From RCIO01 sp965232405 (lineage in GTDB: Bacteria; Pseudomonadota; Alphaproteobacteria; Rhizobiales; Rhizobiaceae), in the NCBI GenBank assembly GCA_965232405.1, contig OZ246966.1, positions 1,240,001 through 1,304,000 of the forward strand: 64,000 nt of DNA, given 5' to 3'. Both the position numbers and the translations under genes were made by a program. How positions within the stretch are numbered: the first letter of the stretch is position 1; each line of letters begins with the position of its first letter. Below, piece by piece: positions 53,280 through 62,350 of this stretch. The notes beneath the pieces are model-generated. The model did no database searches, was not told the DNA's origin, and saw only the letters and a list, made by a program, of their open reading frames with translations.

Positions 53280-55541
53280 ATGAAAATCGGCAATTCCGTT
53301 CGCATTCTTGCGGCTGCGTCCGCGCTGCTTATGGGCGGCACGATGCTCACTGCCACGAGCGCGGAGGCGCGCACCAACCGTGCGGTGCTGGTCGCCGTGA
53401 CCAAATATCCGAATGTTCAGGGCGCCGATCTTGTCGGCCCGAACAATGATGCGCAGCTGGTCCGCGACTTCTTGACCACCAGCGCACCCGTGCCGTTTGC
53501 CGCCGAGAACGTGACCGTGCTGGCGGATGATGTGGAAGGTGCGGCCGCCTCGCCGACCAGGCAGGCGATTGCCGACGCGCTGGCAGATGTCGCTGCGAAG
53601 TCTGAGCGCGGCGACTTTGTCTATCTCCACTTTTCCGGTCATGGCATCCAGCAGCCGGCGGCCGATGTTTCGGCTGAGCCGGACGGGCTGGACGAGGTGT
53701 TCCTGCCGGCAGACATCGGCCCCTGGGTTGATCGCAGCAGGGGCATACCGTCCGCATTTCCCGACGATGATATCGGTGCAGCCGTTCAGGCCATTCGCGA
53801 CAAGGGCGCCTTTGTGTGGATCGTCATCGACGCCTGCCATTCGGGCACGGCGACACGCGCGCTTGGCAGCGGAGAGGTGACCGACCGCTCAATCGACGCA
53901 GATCAACTTGGCATTCCGAGAACAGCCTTTGCCGAGGCTCTGCAAGAAGCCGCCGGTGCAACGCGCAGCCTTGCGCCTGAAGAAAACCGCGTGCTGACGC
54001 TCTATGCCAAACAAACCACCGACCGCATCGACGACAGCACGGAAACCAGTGCGGAATCGATCGTTCCGGGCGGCATGGTTGCATTTTTCGCCGCGCAGAC
54101 AGTGGAAACGACGCCCGAAATGCCCCTTCCCCGCGGCTCCGAGGACGCCAAGAAGCTCGGGCTTTTCACCTACACGCTGTTTTCGGAGATCGCGGAAAAC
54201 CCGACGCAGAACTACCGTCAGCTCGGCCAGAGCATCATGCAGTCCTATTCGGCGCAGAACCGGACCCGGCCTACGCCGCTGTTTGAAGGCAATCTCGACA
54301 CGCAGGTGTTCGGGACCGAACCGGTGAATTTCATCCCGCAATGGCAGGTGAAGGTCGAGCCCACGGGCATCACCATTCCCGCCGGCACGCTGCACCGGCT
54401 GGCACCTGGCGCCAAGCTGGCGCTGCTCAATTCGTCTGCTGACGCGCTTGAGGACGCCATCGGTTATCTGGAGGTCCGCTCGGCGGATACACTCACTGCC
54501 AAGCTGGGTACGGTAGCGTATGCCGACAAGGCGCGCATGAGCGCCAAGGATATTCCCGAGGGAGCGTTTGCACGCCTCGCCGAAGTGACCTTCGACACCG
54601 AGTTGGTGGTTTCGCGCCCAGCGACGAGTGAGGAATTCGCCGACGAGGTAGCGGAGACCAACGCGCTTCTCGACGCCATTGCCGCCGACGAAGACACGCC
54701 GGTCAAGATCCGCCTCGTCGATGCCGGTGAAAGCGCGGACCTCAAACTGACCGTGCTGAGCGAGCAGCAGGTGGCGCTTCTGGTCGCCGATGCCGGCCCC
54801 GGCGCGATGTCGGCCACGGTCGATATGGGAACGCGCGCGGCGATCAGCGATGCACCGCGCCTGTGGTTCCTGCCGCCAACGGCCGAGATTTCGCTGGCCG
54901 AAGGCCACCGCCCGCCTTCCATCGGCTTTGAAGGTGGCACGCCCGAGGAAATGGAGGTCGAGGTAGCGACCAATCTGACCCGCATCTTCCGGGCCACAAA
55001 CCTGGCCCGCCTCGCGGCGGCGAACAATTTCGACAGCAGCGAGTTCGAGGTCAAATTCAAGATCAAGCGGGAAGATGCCGATGGCACCGAACCGCTGGAG
55101 GCGGCCGACACGCCAGTCGTGCATCCCGGCGATCAGGTCCATCTCGAGGCGCACAACCGGTCGGGCCGGCCGGTCGATATCAATGTGCTCTATATCGGCA
55201 GCGATTTCTCGATCGGGCATATGTATGCCGAGAGGCTGCATGACGACAGCGACGTGGACCTGCCCCTGCTGCAGTTCAATGACGAGACCTTTGGCGTGGA
55301 ACGCATGGTGGTGGTGCTGACCGAGGGCAGCGCGATCACGACGATGGAAGATCTGAGCTTTCTGGAGCAGGAAGGCGTGCGGGCGATGACCCGCTCGGCA
55401 GCACATCCGGAGGGCTTTTCCGGCCTTTTGCGCGACATCGGGTCGGCGCCGGCGACGCGCGGTGCAATGAAACTTGGCCAGGCGCCAAGCGCCAAGGGCG
55501 CGGTGCTCATTTTCCCGCTGGAGAACGCGCCAAGAAGCTAG
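53280..55541 (+). CDS. Secreted caspase-family (C14) protein with C-terminal beta-rich region
   Basis: A 753-residue protein with signal peptide (residues 1-30, ending TSAEA). The caspase domain (about 32-340) has NRAVLVAVTKYPNVQGADLVGPNNDAQLVRDFL, then His121 in HFSGHGIQQP and Cys186 in VIDACHSGTATR. LFTYTLFSEIAENPTQNYRQL follows. The C-terminal part (about 360-750) is beta-rich with repeated short strands and ends in DVNVLYIG-type segments (PVDINVLYIGSDFSIGHMYAERL, DLPLLQFNDETFGVERMVVVLTEGSAIT) that resemble DUF4384-type domains. It should act in the periplasm. There is no TPR, unlike the other caspase gene here. GGGAG six bases before ATG 53280 supports the start. Confidence 0.9.
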   Translation: MKIGNSVRILAAASALLMGGTMLTATSAEARTNRAVLVAVTKYPNVQGADLVGPNNDAQLVRDFLTTSAPVPFAAENVTVLADDVEGAAASPTRQAIADALADVAAKSERGDFVYLHFSGHGIQQPAADVSAEPDGLDEVFLPADIGPWVDRSRGIPSAFPDDDIGAAVQAIRDKGAFVWIVIDACHSGTATRALGSGEVTDRSIDADQLGIPRTAFAEALQEAAGATRSLAPEENRVLTLYAKQTTDRIDDSTETSAESIVPGGMVAFFAAQTVETTPEMPLPRGSEDAKKLGLFTYTLFSEIAENPTQNYRQLGQSIMQSYSAQNRTRPTPLFEGNLDTQVFGTEPVNFIPQWQVKVEPTGITIPAGTLHRLAPGAKLALLNSSADALEDAIGYLEVRSADTLTAKLGTVAYADKARMSAKDIPEGAFARLAEVTFDTELVVSRPATSEEFADEVAETNALLDAIAADEDTPVKIRLVDAGESADLKLTVLSEQQVALLVADAGPGAMSATVDMGTRAAISDAPRLWFLPPTAEISLAEGHRPPSIGFEGGTPEEMEVEVATNLTRIFRATNLARLAAANNFDSSEFEVKFKIKREDADGTEPLEAADTPVVHPGDQVHLEAHNRSGRPVDINVLYIGSDFSIGHMYAERLHDDSDVDLPLLQFNDETFGVERMVVVLTEGSAITTMEDLSFLEQEGVRAMTRSAAHPEGFSGLLRDIGSAPATRGAMKLGQAPSAKGAVLIFPLENAPRS

Positions 55542-55565
55542 GCCGCTCGCGGCGAAACATCAGCA

Positions 55566-55590
55566 ACCGGTGGCATTCGTCGCCACCGGT
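55566..55590. repeat. 9-bp inverted repeat between caspase and ABC-exporter genes
   Basis: ACCGGTGGC (55566-55574), a 7-base loop and GCCACCGGT (55582-55590) are perfect complements. It follows the caspase stop by 24 bp and precedes the ABC ATPase start by 45 bp. With no T-run it is not a standard terminator; it may be an operator of the exporter operon or a factor-dependent termination site. Confidence 0.4.
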
Positions 55591-55635
55591 GGCTACATCT
55601 GTTCGACCCGATCCAACGCGATCAGCGGCCGTCAG

Positions 55636-56499
55636 ATGATCGAAGTCGAAGACCTGTCATTTACCTATCCCGGCGCGCATGTCGTGACGCTGGACGGGCT
55701 GAGTTTCACCATCGGTTCCGGCGAAGTTTACGGGTTGTTGGGTCCATCGGGCGCCGGCAAGTCGACCACGCAGCGCATCCTGATGGGATTGCTTAACGGG
55801 TTCACCGGCCGTGCGCGGATTTTCGGCGAGCCTGTCGGTGCGATGGGACGCAGCTTCTACGAGCGCATTGGCGTCAGCTTCGAACTGCCAACACTTTATC
55901 TCCGGCTCACTGCGCGCGAGAACCTGAAACTGTTCGCCTCTCTTTACGACAGCCCGACACGGGATCCGGTCGACGTGCTTGGAATGGTCGATCTGCAGGA
56001 CGCCGTCGACCAACGCGTCGAGACATTCTCCAAGGGCATGAAGATGCGGCTCAATCTTTGCCGGGCACTGCTGCATGACCCCGACCTCTTGTTCTTCGAC
56101 GAACCGACGACCGGGCAGGACCCCAGCCGCGCCCGGATGACGCGTGCGCTGATCCTGAAGCTGAAGGCGGAGGGAAAGACAGTCTTTCTCACCACCCACA
56201 ATATGAGCGAGGCGGCGGAAGTCTGCGATCGCGTCGGATTTCTCGCGCATGGGCATATTCCCGTGACGGGCACACCGGCGGACCTGATGCGCAGTTACGG
56301 CGAGCATGTTCTCGACGTGACCACACGCAGAGGCGATGCACTCGAAAAGACCACCTTCCCGATGGAGGGGATCGGAGGAAACGCCGCGTTTCTGAAACTG
56401 ATCGCTGATCGCGATGTCGTCTCCATGCACACGCAGGAAGCCAGCCTCGACGACGTGTTCATCAAGGCGACCGGCACCGAAACAGACGACAGCGAATGA
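55636..56499 (+). CDS. ABC exporter ATPase, ABC-2 type
   Basis: A 287-residue ATPase. Walker A is GPSGAGKSTTQRIL, the signature is FSKGMKMRLNLCRALL, Walker B is LLFFDEPTTGQDPS and the H-loop is LTTHNMSEAAEVC. It has the C-terminal extension of drug/polysaccharide exporters (ALEKTTFPMEGIGGN). It overlaps the next gene by 4 bp. Together with the two permease-like genes it forms a complete exporter resembling the actinobacterial fluoroquinolone-type set (one ATPase, two permeases). The substrate is unknown. The ATG at 55636 is the family start. Confidence 0.9.
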   Translation: MIEVEDLSFTYPGAHVVTLDGLSFTIGSGEVYGLLGPSGAGKSTTQRILMGLLNGFTGRARIFGEPVGAMGRSFYERIGVSFELPTLYLRLTARENLKLFASLYDSPTRDPVDVLGMVDLQDAVDQRVETFSKGMKMRLNLCRALLHDPDLLFFDEPTTGQDPSRARMTRALILKLKAEGKTVFLTTHNMSEAAEVCDRVGFLAHGHIPVTGTPADLMRSYGEHVLDVTTRRGDALEKTTFPMEGIGGNAAFLKLIADRDVVSMHTQEASLDDVFIKATGTETDDSE

Positions 56500-57194
56500 G
56501 CGGGCGTCTTGCAGCACTGATTTCGCTCGACACGCGGCTGCAATGGCGCAACGGAATCTACTACGCCTACGCCTTTGTCGTCGGCTTCTATGCCCTCATT
56601 CTTGTTTATCTGGGCGCGTGGCTGCCCGCCTGGGCCGTTGGCGTGGTGATCTATTCAGACCCGGCCGTATTGGGCTTCTTTTTCCTCGGTGCGCTGATGA
56701 TGCTTGAGAAGGCGGAGGGAACGCGCACTGCGCTCGCCATCGCTCCTGTTTCACCCGGAGACTATTTCTGGGCCAAGGCACTCACGCTCACCATCGTCGC
56801 CGTTATTGCCGTCGCCGTGATCGGGACACTGGCGCATTCGTCAACCAACTGGCCGCTTCTGGTGGCAGCGACGGTTCTCACCTCGATCCAGTATATCGGC
56901 ATCGGCGTGCCGATTGCCCGCAGGTTCAAAACCGTGACCTCCTATCTGATCGGCTCGGCCGGCCTGCTGATTCCGGTCGTGGCTCCCGGCATGCTGGCGC
57001 TTTACGATCCGATGCCTGCCTGGGCGATCGTCATTCCGGCTGCCTCCCAGCTTAAGCTGGTCCTGACCAGCCTGGGCGCCGGCGCGGCAAGCGGCACTGA
57101 AATTGCCGCGATGCTGTTGGTCGCGTTCGCTGCGGCTGCCGCAAGCGTGTGGTGGGCCTTGCGCGATCTCGGCGCGGAGTTCGGGCGCAAATGA
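56496..57194 (+). CDS. ABC-2 type exporter permease, first
   Basis: A 232-residue membrane protein with six hydrophobic helices (YAYAFVVGFYALILVYLGAWLP; VLGFFFLGALMMLEKAEGTRTALAIAPVSPGDYFWAKALTLTIVAVIAV; and four more towards the C-terminus). The LEKAEGTRTALAIAPVSPGDYFWAK loop resembles the cytoplasmic loop of ABC-2 exporter permeases. It overlaps both neighbours by 4 bp (ATGA), so the three proteins are made together in fixed ratio. Confidence 0.85.
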   Translation: MSGRLAALISLDTRLQWRNGIYYAYAFVVGFYALILVYLGAWLPAWAVGVVIYSDPAVLGFFFLGALMMLEKAEGTRTALAIAPVSPGDYFWAKALTLTIVAVIAVAVIGTLAHSSTNWPLLVAATVLTSIQYIGIGVPIARRFKTVTSYLIGSAGLLIPVVAPGMLALYDPMPAWAIVIPAASQLKLVLTSLGAGAASGTEIAAMLLVAFAAAAASVWWALRDLGAEFGRK

Positions 57195-57928
57195 GCGCTG
57201 TCAGCGTCTTTGCGCCCAAGCGCTTCATGCGGCTGTTCGTCTCCGACGCATTGAATATCAGCCGCGATCCCACGCTGATGTTCGGCACCGTGCTGGCGGT
57301 CGTGCCGCTTGTCGCCTTCCATTTCGGAGCCGAGGCGATGGACCGTGCAGCCCTTGCGGCTTTCGGCCTGGAATCGCTCTCGCGCTACGTAGCGCCTGTG
57401 GCGATCTGCCTGCCTGCCTTCATCATTGGCTGGATAACCGGCTTTCTGTTTCTGGAAGACCGCGACGACGGCCCGTTGCTGGCCATTGACGTTACACCGT
57501 CGGGCAAAAGCGGCTTCATGGCCTACCGGATCGCGGTGACCGCCATGCTGGCAGCGGCGATCACGCTGATCGGCGTTTCGATCATGTTGCCGCAGGCCGG
57601 CTGGCCGCTGTCAGGCCTGCTTGCCGCATTGGTTGCGATGCAGGCAATTGCCTCGGCACTGGTGTTGCCGGCGCTGGCCCGCAACAAGGTGGAAGGGCTG
57701 GCCATCACCAAACTCACCAACATCGCCTCCATTGCGCCGCTGCTGGCAATCATCCCGTCGCCGCTACGCTATCTCGGCGGCTTCATACCGACATTCTGGG
57801 TCGGGGAAATGGTCGGCCTCTCGGGCACATCATACCTGCCGCTGGCCGTCATTGTTCTTCTCGCCGTTGGCGTTCATCTGGCGGCGGTGGCCTTCTTCTA
57901 CCGGCTGTCGGACCGGCGCGCCGGCTGA
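57191..57928 (+). CDS. ABC-2 type exporter permease, second
   Basis: A 245-residue membrane protein with six predicted helices. FLEDRDDGPLLAIDVTPSGKSGFMAYRIAVTAM is the loop equivalent to that in the first permease, so the two are distant paralogues making a heterodimeric pore. It is the last gene of the exporter operon and is convergent with the CO-dehydrogenase-like operon. A terminator for the opposite strand lies just after its stop; none is seen for its own strand. Confidence 0.85.
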   Translation: MSAVSVFAPKRFMRLFVSDALNISRDPTLMFGTVLAVVPLVAFHFGAEAMDRAALAAFGLESLSRYVAPVAICLPAFIIGWITGFLFLEDRDDGPLLAIDVTPSGKSGFMAYRIAVTAMLAAAITLIGVSIMLPQAGWPLSGLLAALVAMQAIASALVLPALARNKVEGLAITKLTNIASIAPLLAIIPSPLRYLGGFIPTFWVGEMVGLSGTSYLPLAVIVLLAVGVHLAAVAFFYRLSDRRAG

Positions 57929-57929
57929 C

Positions 57930-57957
57930 AAAAAAAGAAAGGGCCCGGATGGGCCCT
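57930..57957 (-). terminator. Intrinsic terminator of the CO-dehydrogenase-like operon
   Basis: AGGGCCC (57940-57946), GGAT loop, GGGCCCT (57951-57957). On the minus strand the stem is followed by TTCTTTTTTT (57930-57939). It lies 27 bp after the stop of the last gene of the minus-strand operon. Confidence 0.85.
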
Positions 57958-57983
57958 CTCTCACGATACGTCGATCGAATGCC

Positions 57984-58784
57984 TTAGCCGTTGGCGGCTG
58001 CCACGGCACGCTTGGCCATCACCACGATCAGGTTTGCGCGGTATTCGGCAGAGGCGTGGATGTCGCTCATCAGCGAATCCGACGGCACCGAAACGCCGTC
58101 GAGCGCCGAGGCGTCGAAGGATTTCGACAATGCAGCCTCGATCTCGCTTGAACGGAACACGCCGTCGTCGCCGGCGCCTGTGACCGCCGCCTTCACACCG
58201 CCACCTGAACTCGCCACAAAAACGCCCGTCATCGCGTAGCGCGAGGCCGGGTTGGGGAACTTGGCGTATCCGCACTTGTCTGCAACGTCGAACTTGACCG
58301 CGGTCACGATCTCGTCGTCCTTCAGCGCGGTCTCGAACAGGCCGGTGAAGAAGTCAGCCGCCGCGATCTCGCGCTGATCGGTCACGATGGTGGCGTCCAG
58401 CGCAAGCAGTGCTGCCGGATAATCGGCCGCCGGGTCGTTATTGGCGATGGAACCGCCAATCGTGCCCATGTGGCGGACGTGCGGATCGCCGATGTGACCG
58501 GCGAGATGGCACAACGCGGGACATGCCTTGGCCAGATCGGCATTCGCCGCGACCTCGGCATGGGTTGTGCCCGCGCCGATGCTGACGGACTTGCCCGATA
58601 CCTTGATCCCCTTCAGGTCCACGATATGGCGCAGGTCAACAAGATCGGATGGCGCGGCCAGCCGCTGTTTCATGGCGGCAATCAGCGTCATGCCGCCGGA
58701 GAGAAGCTTGCCGTCATCGGCGCCCTTCAGAAGCTTCGCTGCGTCGGCAACGGAGGAAGCTCGGTGATAGTTGGTCTGGTACAT
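57984..58784 (-). CDS. CO-dehydrogenase-like FAD-binding (M) subunit
   Basis: A 266-residue FAD subunit of the xanthine-oxidase superfamily. LLSGGMTLIAAMKQRLAAPSDLVDL is the first FAD motif. GDPHVRHMGTIGGSIANNDPAADYPAALLAL is the TIGGS motif that binds FAD. It passes electrons from the iron-sulfur subunit to quinone or another acceptor. It follows the large-subunit gene by 13 bp with GAGGAGG before its ATG, and is the last gene of the operon before the terminator. Confidence 0.93.
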   Translation of the reverse strand: MYQTNYHRASSVADAAKLLKGADDGKLLSGGMTLIAAMKQRLAAPSDLVDLRHIVDLKGIKVSGKSVSIGAGTTHAEVAANADLAKACPALCHLAGHIGDPHVRHMGTIGGSIANNDPAADYPAALLALDATIVTDQREIAAADFFTGLFETALKDDEIVTAVKFDVADKCGYAKFPNPASRYAMTGVFVASSGGGVKAAVTGAGDDGVFRSSEIEAALSKSFDASALDGVSVPSDSLMSDIHASAEYRANLIVVMAKRAVAAANG

Positions 58785-58797
58785 CTGGGTTTCCTCC

Positions 58798-61152
58798 TCA
58801 GTGCCTCGTCGCAGCTTTCAGCGCCGTCCACACCTTTTGCGATGTGGCGGGCATTGTCAGGTCGTTATTGCCGATCGCGTCGGTAATTGCGTTGATGACC
58901 GCCGGCGGCGAGCCGATTGCGCCGGCCTCGCCGCAGCCCTTGATGCCCAACGGATTGGACGGACAGGGCGTGTTCGAGGTCGAGACCTTGAACGACGGCA
59001 GGTCGTCGGCGCGCGGCATGGTGTAATCCATGTAGCTTGCCGTCACCAGCTGGCCCGAACCGGCATCGTAGAGGCAGCCTTCCAGCAGCGCCTGGCCGAC
59101 GCCCTGGGCGATGCCGCCATGAACCTGACCTTCGACAATCATCGGATTGATGATGTTGCCGAAGTCATCCGCAGCCACGAACTGCACGATCTCGGTATCG
59201 CCGGTTTCGGCATCCACCTCGACCTCGCAGATGTAGCAGCCGGCCGGGAAGGTGAAGTTGGCCGGGTCGTAAAACGCGCCCTCCTTCAATCCCGGCTCCA
59301 TGCCTTCGGGCAAATTGTGCGCCGTGTAAGCCGCAAGCGCCATCTGGAACCACGGCACCGACTTGTCCGTGCCGGCGACCTTCAGTTCGCCGTTCTCGAT
59401 GACAATGTCGCCCTCGTCGGCTTCCAGCAGATGGGCGGCGATCTTCTTGGCCTTGGTTTCGACCTTGTCGAGCGCCTTGGCGATGGCCGACATGCCGACC
59501 GCGCCGGAACGCGAGCCATAGGTTCCCATGCCCATCTGCACCTTGTCGGTGTCGCCGTGAACGATCGAGATGGAGTCCAGCGGCACGCCGAAGCGGTCGG
59601 CAACAAGCTGCGCAAAGGTGGTCTCGTGCCCCTGGCCGTGGCTGTGGGATCCGGTCAGCACCTCGATGGTGCCGACGCCGTTGACCCGCACCTCCGCGCT
59701 TTCCCAAAGGCCGACGCCCGCACCCAGCGAGCCCACCGCGGCCGACGGCGCGATGCCGCAGGCCTCGATGTAGCAGCTCATGCCGATGCCGCGCAGCTTG
59801 CCGTCCTTCTTTGCCGCCTCGCGCCGCTTTTCGAAGCCGTCATAGTCGGCGGCCTTCATCGCGGCATTGAGCGAGGTTTCGTAGTCGCCGGCGTCGTAGG
59901 TCATGATGACCGGCGTCTGGTAAGGGAACTCGCGAATGAAGTTCTTGCTGCGCAGTTCGGCAGGGCTGATGCCAACCTCACGCGCCGCCGTTTCCATCAC
60001 ACGCTCCAGCACATAGGTGGCCTCGGGCCGCCCAGCGCCACGATAGGCATCGACCGGAGCGGTGTTGGTGTAGACCGCCTTCACATTGCAGTGGATCGCC
60101 GGGATCACATACTGGCCCGACAACAGCGTGGCGTAGAGATATGTCGGCACGGCGCTGGAAAACAGCGACATGTAGGCGCCGAAATTGGCAATCGTGTCGA
60201 CCTTAAGCGCGGTGATCTTGTTGTCCTTGTCGAGCGCGAGCTTGACCTCGGTTACATGGTCGCGGCCATGCGCATCGGTCAGGAAGCTCTCGGTGCGGTC
60301 GGCCACCCATTTGACCGGAACGCCCGACTTCTTCGACGCCCAGAGACAGACGATCTCTTCCGGGTAGATGTAGATCTTGGAGCCGAAGCCGCCGCCGACA
60401 TCGGGAGCGATGACGCGCAACTTGTTCTCCGGCGCGACATTGTAGAACGCCGACATGACGAGACGCGCCACATGCGGGTTCTGCGAGGTCGTCCAGCAGG
60501 TGTAGTGGTCCTCGGCCTTGTCGTAGTGGCCAAGGGCTGCGCGCGGTTCCATCGCGTTCGGAACCAGCCGGTTGTTGACGATGTGCATGGTGGTCACATG
60601 CGCGGCCGAGGCAATCGCCTTGTCGGCTTCCGCACCGTCGCCGATTTCCCAATCGTAGATCAGGTTGTTCGCGGCTTCGGGGTGAAGCTGCGGCGCACCG
60701 CCCTTCAGGGCAGAAACGGCATCCGTTACGGCATCCTTCTCCTTGTAGGAGACCGTCACGGCTTCAGCAGCGTCGCGCGCCTGGCCCTTGGTTTCGGCCA
60801 CCACGATCGCAACCGCATCGCCGACATAACGAACCGTGTCGACCGCGAGCGGCGACCAGGCACCCATATTCATCGGGGAGCCGTCCTTGGAGTGGATCAT
60901 CCAGCCGCAGATCAGGTTGCCGATGCCGTCGGCCTTCAGTTCCTTGCCGGTGAGAACGGCGATCACGCCCGGCATGCCCTGGGCGGCCTTGACGTCGATC
61001 TTTTCGATATCGGCATGCGCGTGCGGGCTGCGCACAAACGCAGCATGCTTCATGCCCGGCACCACCATGTCGTCGACATAACGTCCGGCGCCGGTGATGA
61101 ACCTCTTGTCTTCCTTGCGCGCCACCCGGGCGCCAACACCTTCCATACCCAT
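58798..61152 (-). CDS. CO-dehydrogenase-like molybdenum (L) subunit, form II
   Basis: A 784-residue molybdopterin-cytosine-dinucleotide enzyme. The active-site loop is AYRGAGR at residues 369-375. That is the form II signature; true CO-oxidising form I has AYxCSFR with the copper-binding Cys. So CO is not established as the substrate, and aldehydes or purine-like compounds are possible. Other features are GGGFGSK (253-259), GQGHETTFAQLVAD and, near the end, GIKGCGEAGAIGSPPAVINAITDA with the catalytic Glu. GGAGGAGG eight bases before ATG 61152 fixes the start. The ORF extends to 61194 but without support. Confidence 0.94.
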   Translation of the reverse strand: MGMEGVGARVARKEDKRFITGAGRYVDDMVVPGMKHAAFVRSPHAHADIEKIDVKAAQGMPGVIAVLTGKELKADGIGNLICGWMIHSKDGSPMNMGAWSPLAVDTVRYVGDAVAIVVAETKGQARDAAEAVTVSYKEKDAVTDAVSALKGGAPQLHPEAANNLIYDWEIGDGAEADKAIASAAHVTTMHIVNNRLVPNAMEPRAALGHYDKAEDHYTCWTTSQNPHVARLVMSAFYNVAPENKLRVIAPDVGGGFGSKIYIYPEEIVCLWASKKSGVPVKWVADRTESFLTDAHGRDHVTEVKLALDKDNKITALKVDTIANFGAYMSLFSSAVPTYLYATLLSGQYVIPAIHCNVKAVYTNTAPVDAYRGAGRPEATYVLERVMETAAREVGISPAELRSKNFIREFPYQTPVIMTYDAGDYETSLNAAMKAADYDGFEKRREAAKKDGKLRGIGMSCYIEACGIAPSAAVGSLGAGVGLWESAEVRVNGVGTIEVLTGSHSHGQGHETTFAQLVADRFGVPLDSISIVHGDTDKVQMGMGTYGSRSGAVGMSAIAKALDKVETKAKKIAAHLLEADEGDIVIENGELKVAGTDKSVPWFQMALAAYTAHNLPEGMEPGLKEGAFYDPANFTFPAGCYICEVEVDAETGDTEIVQFVAADDFGNIINPMIVEGQVHGGIAQGVGQALLEGCLYDAGSGQLVTASYMDYTMPRADDLPSFKVSTSNTPCPSNPLGIKGCGEAGAIGSPPAVINAITDAIGNNDLTMPATSQKVWTALKAATRH

Positions 61153-61275
61153 ATCAGGATCCTCCTCCCGGATCTGAGGGTAGCAAGAGAGCAAGGCAAT
61201 CAGGCAGCGGGTTGGCTCGGCTCAGTGGCAGAGTTTTCCCTACCGCCTGGCTGTCCTGCTGCCGTGCTCCCTGAT

Positions 61276-61761
<486 letters not shown>

Positions 61762-61963
61762 GAATCCTCCTCCAGATGCCTTGACCGCACGCCGTTCATG
61801 CGCCGTGGTGCGGCTTGGTACTTTGTGAGATTAGCGCAGCATGGGCAGGAGTCCATGGCCCCGACGCCAATTGATTCCCTTGTCGGTCGATAGTGGCGCC
61901 AAGCGCCGAAATATCGCGCAGTTGCGGGCGGGTGCCACAGGAAGAGGCAAGGGCGATACTTAG

Positions 61964-61992
61964 CTTGATCTCGCAATGCGGAGCGGCTATCA
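61964..61992 (+). promoter_or_regulatory. tRNA-Thr promoter
   Basis: CTTGAT (61964-61969), 17 bases, CTATCA (61987-61992) fits CTTGAC-N17-CTATAT well (five of six, then four of six). Transcription would start near 61999, giving a 5' leader of about 32 bases for RNase P to remove. Confidence 0.55.
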
Positions 61993-62030
61993 CCCGCGCA
62001 TTCCGGCGAGGCAGCATTGCCCCGCCCGAC

Positions 62031-62106
62031 GCCGCATTAGCTCAGTTGGTAGAGCACGTCATTCGTAATGATGGGGTCGCTGGTTCGAGTCCGGCATGCG
62101 GCACCA
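62031..62106 (+). tRNA. tRNA-Thr (anticodon CGT), CCA encoded
   Basis: Acceptor stem GCCGCAT/ATGCGGC pairs fully. D-arm GCTC...GAGC, anticodon stem CGTCA/TGATG with loop TTCGTAA (anticodon CGT, reads ACG), and T-arm GCTGG-TTCGAGT-CCGGC are all present. Discriminator A and CCA are encoded at 62103-62106. No direct repeat of its 3' end is seen nearby, so nothing suggests an integrated element. The 244 bp after it contain no gene that I can support. Confidence 0.97.
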
Positions 62107-62350
62107 CCCTGTCTTTCCAGGTCGGCATTCCGTTTGTTCGCGTTGGCGCATGGCACGGAGCACGCGAGTTGACCCCAAAAGCGTCTGGACTGCTGCAAAT
62201 AGTCCGTGTTCATACGGATCCGGATTTTCCGTTCATTGCCTTCGCCGGCTTCCGCTCGTTTTCATTTGTAGGGCGTAACACACGCAGCCGGGCTGGCGTT
62301 TTGGTGCGTGTCGTCGTATCGGGGGAACGGTCCAGAATCCCGGAGCTGCC

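Noticed and set aside
62031..62350. Integration site at tRNA-Thr
   Set aside because: The 3' end of the tRNA is not repeated downstream and no integrase gene is nearby.
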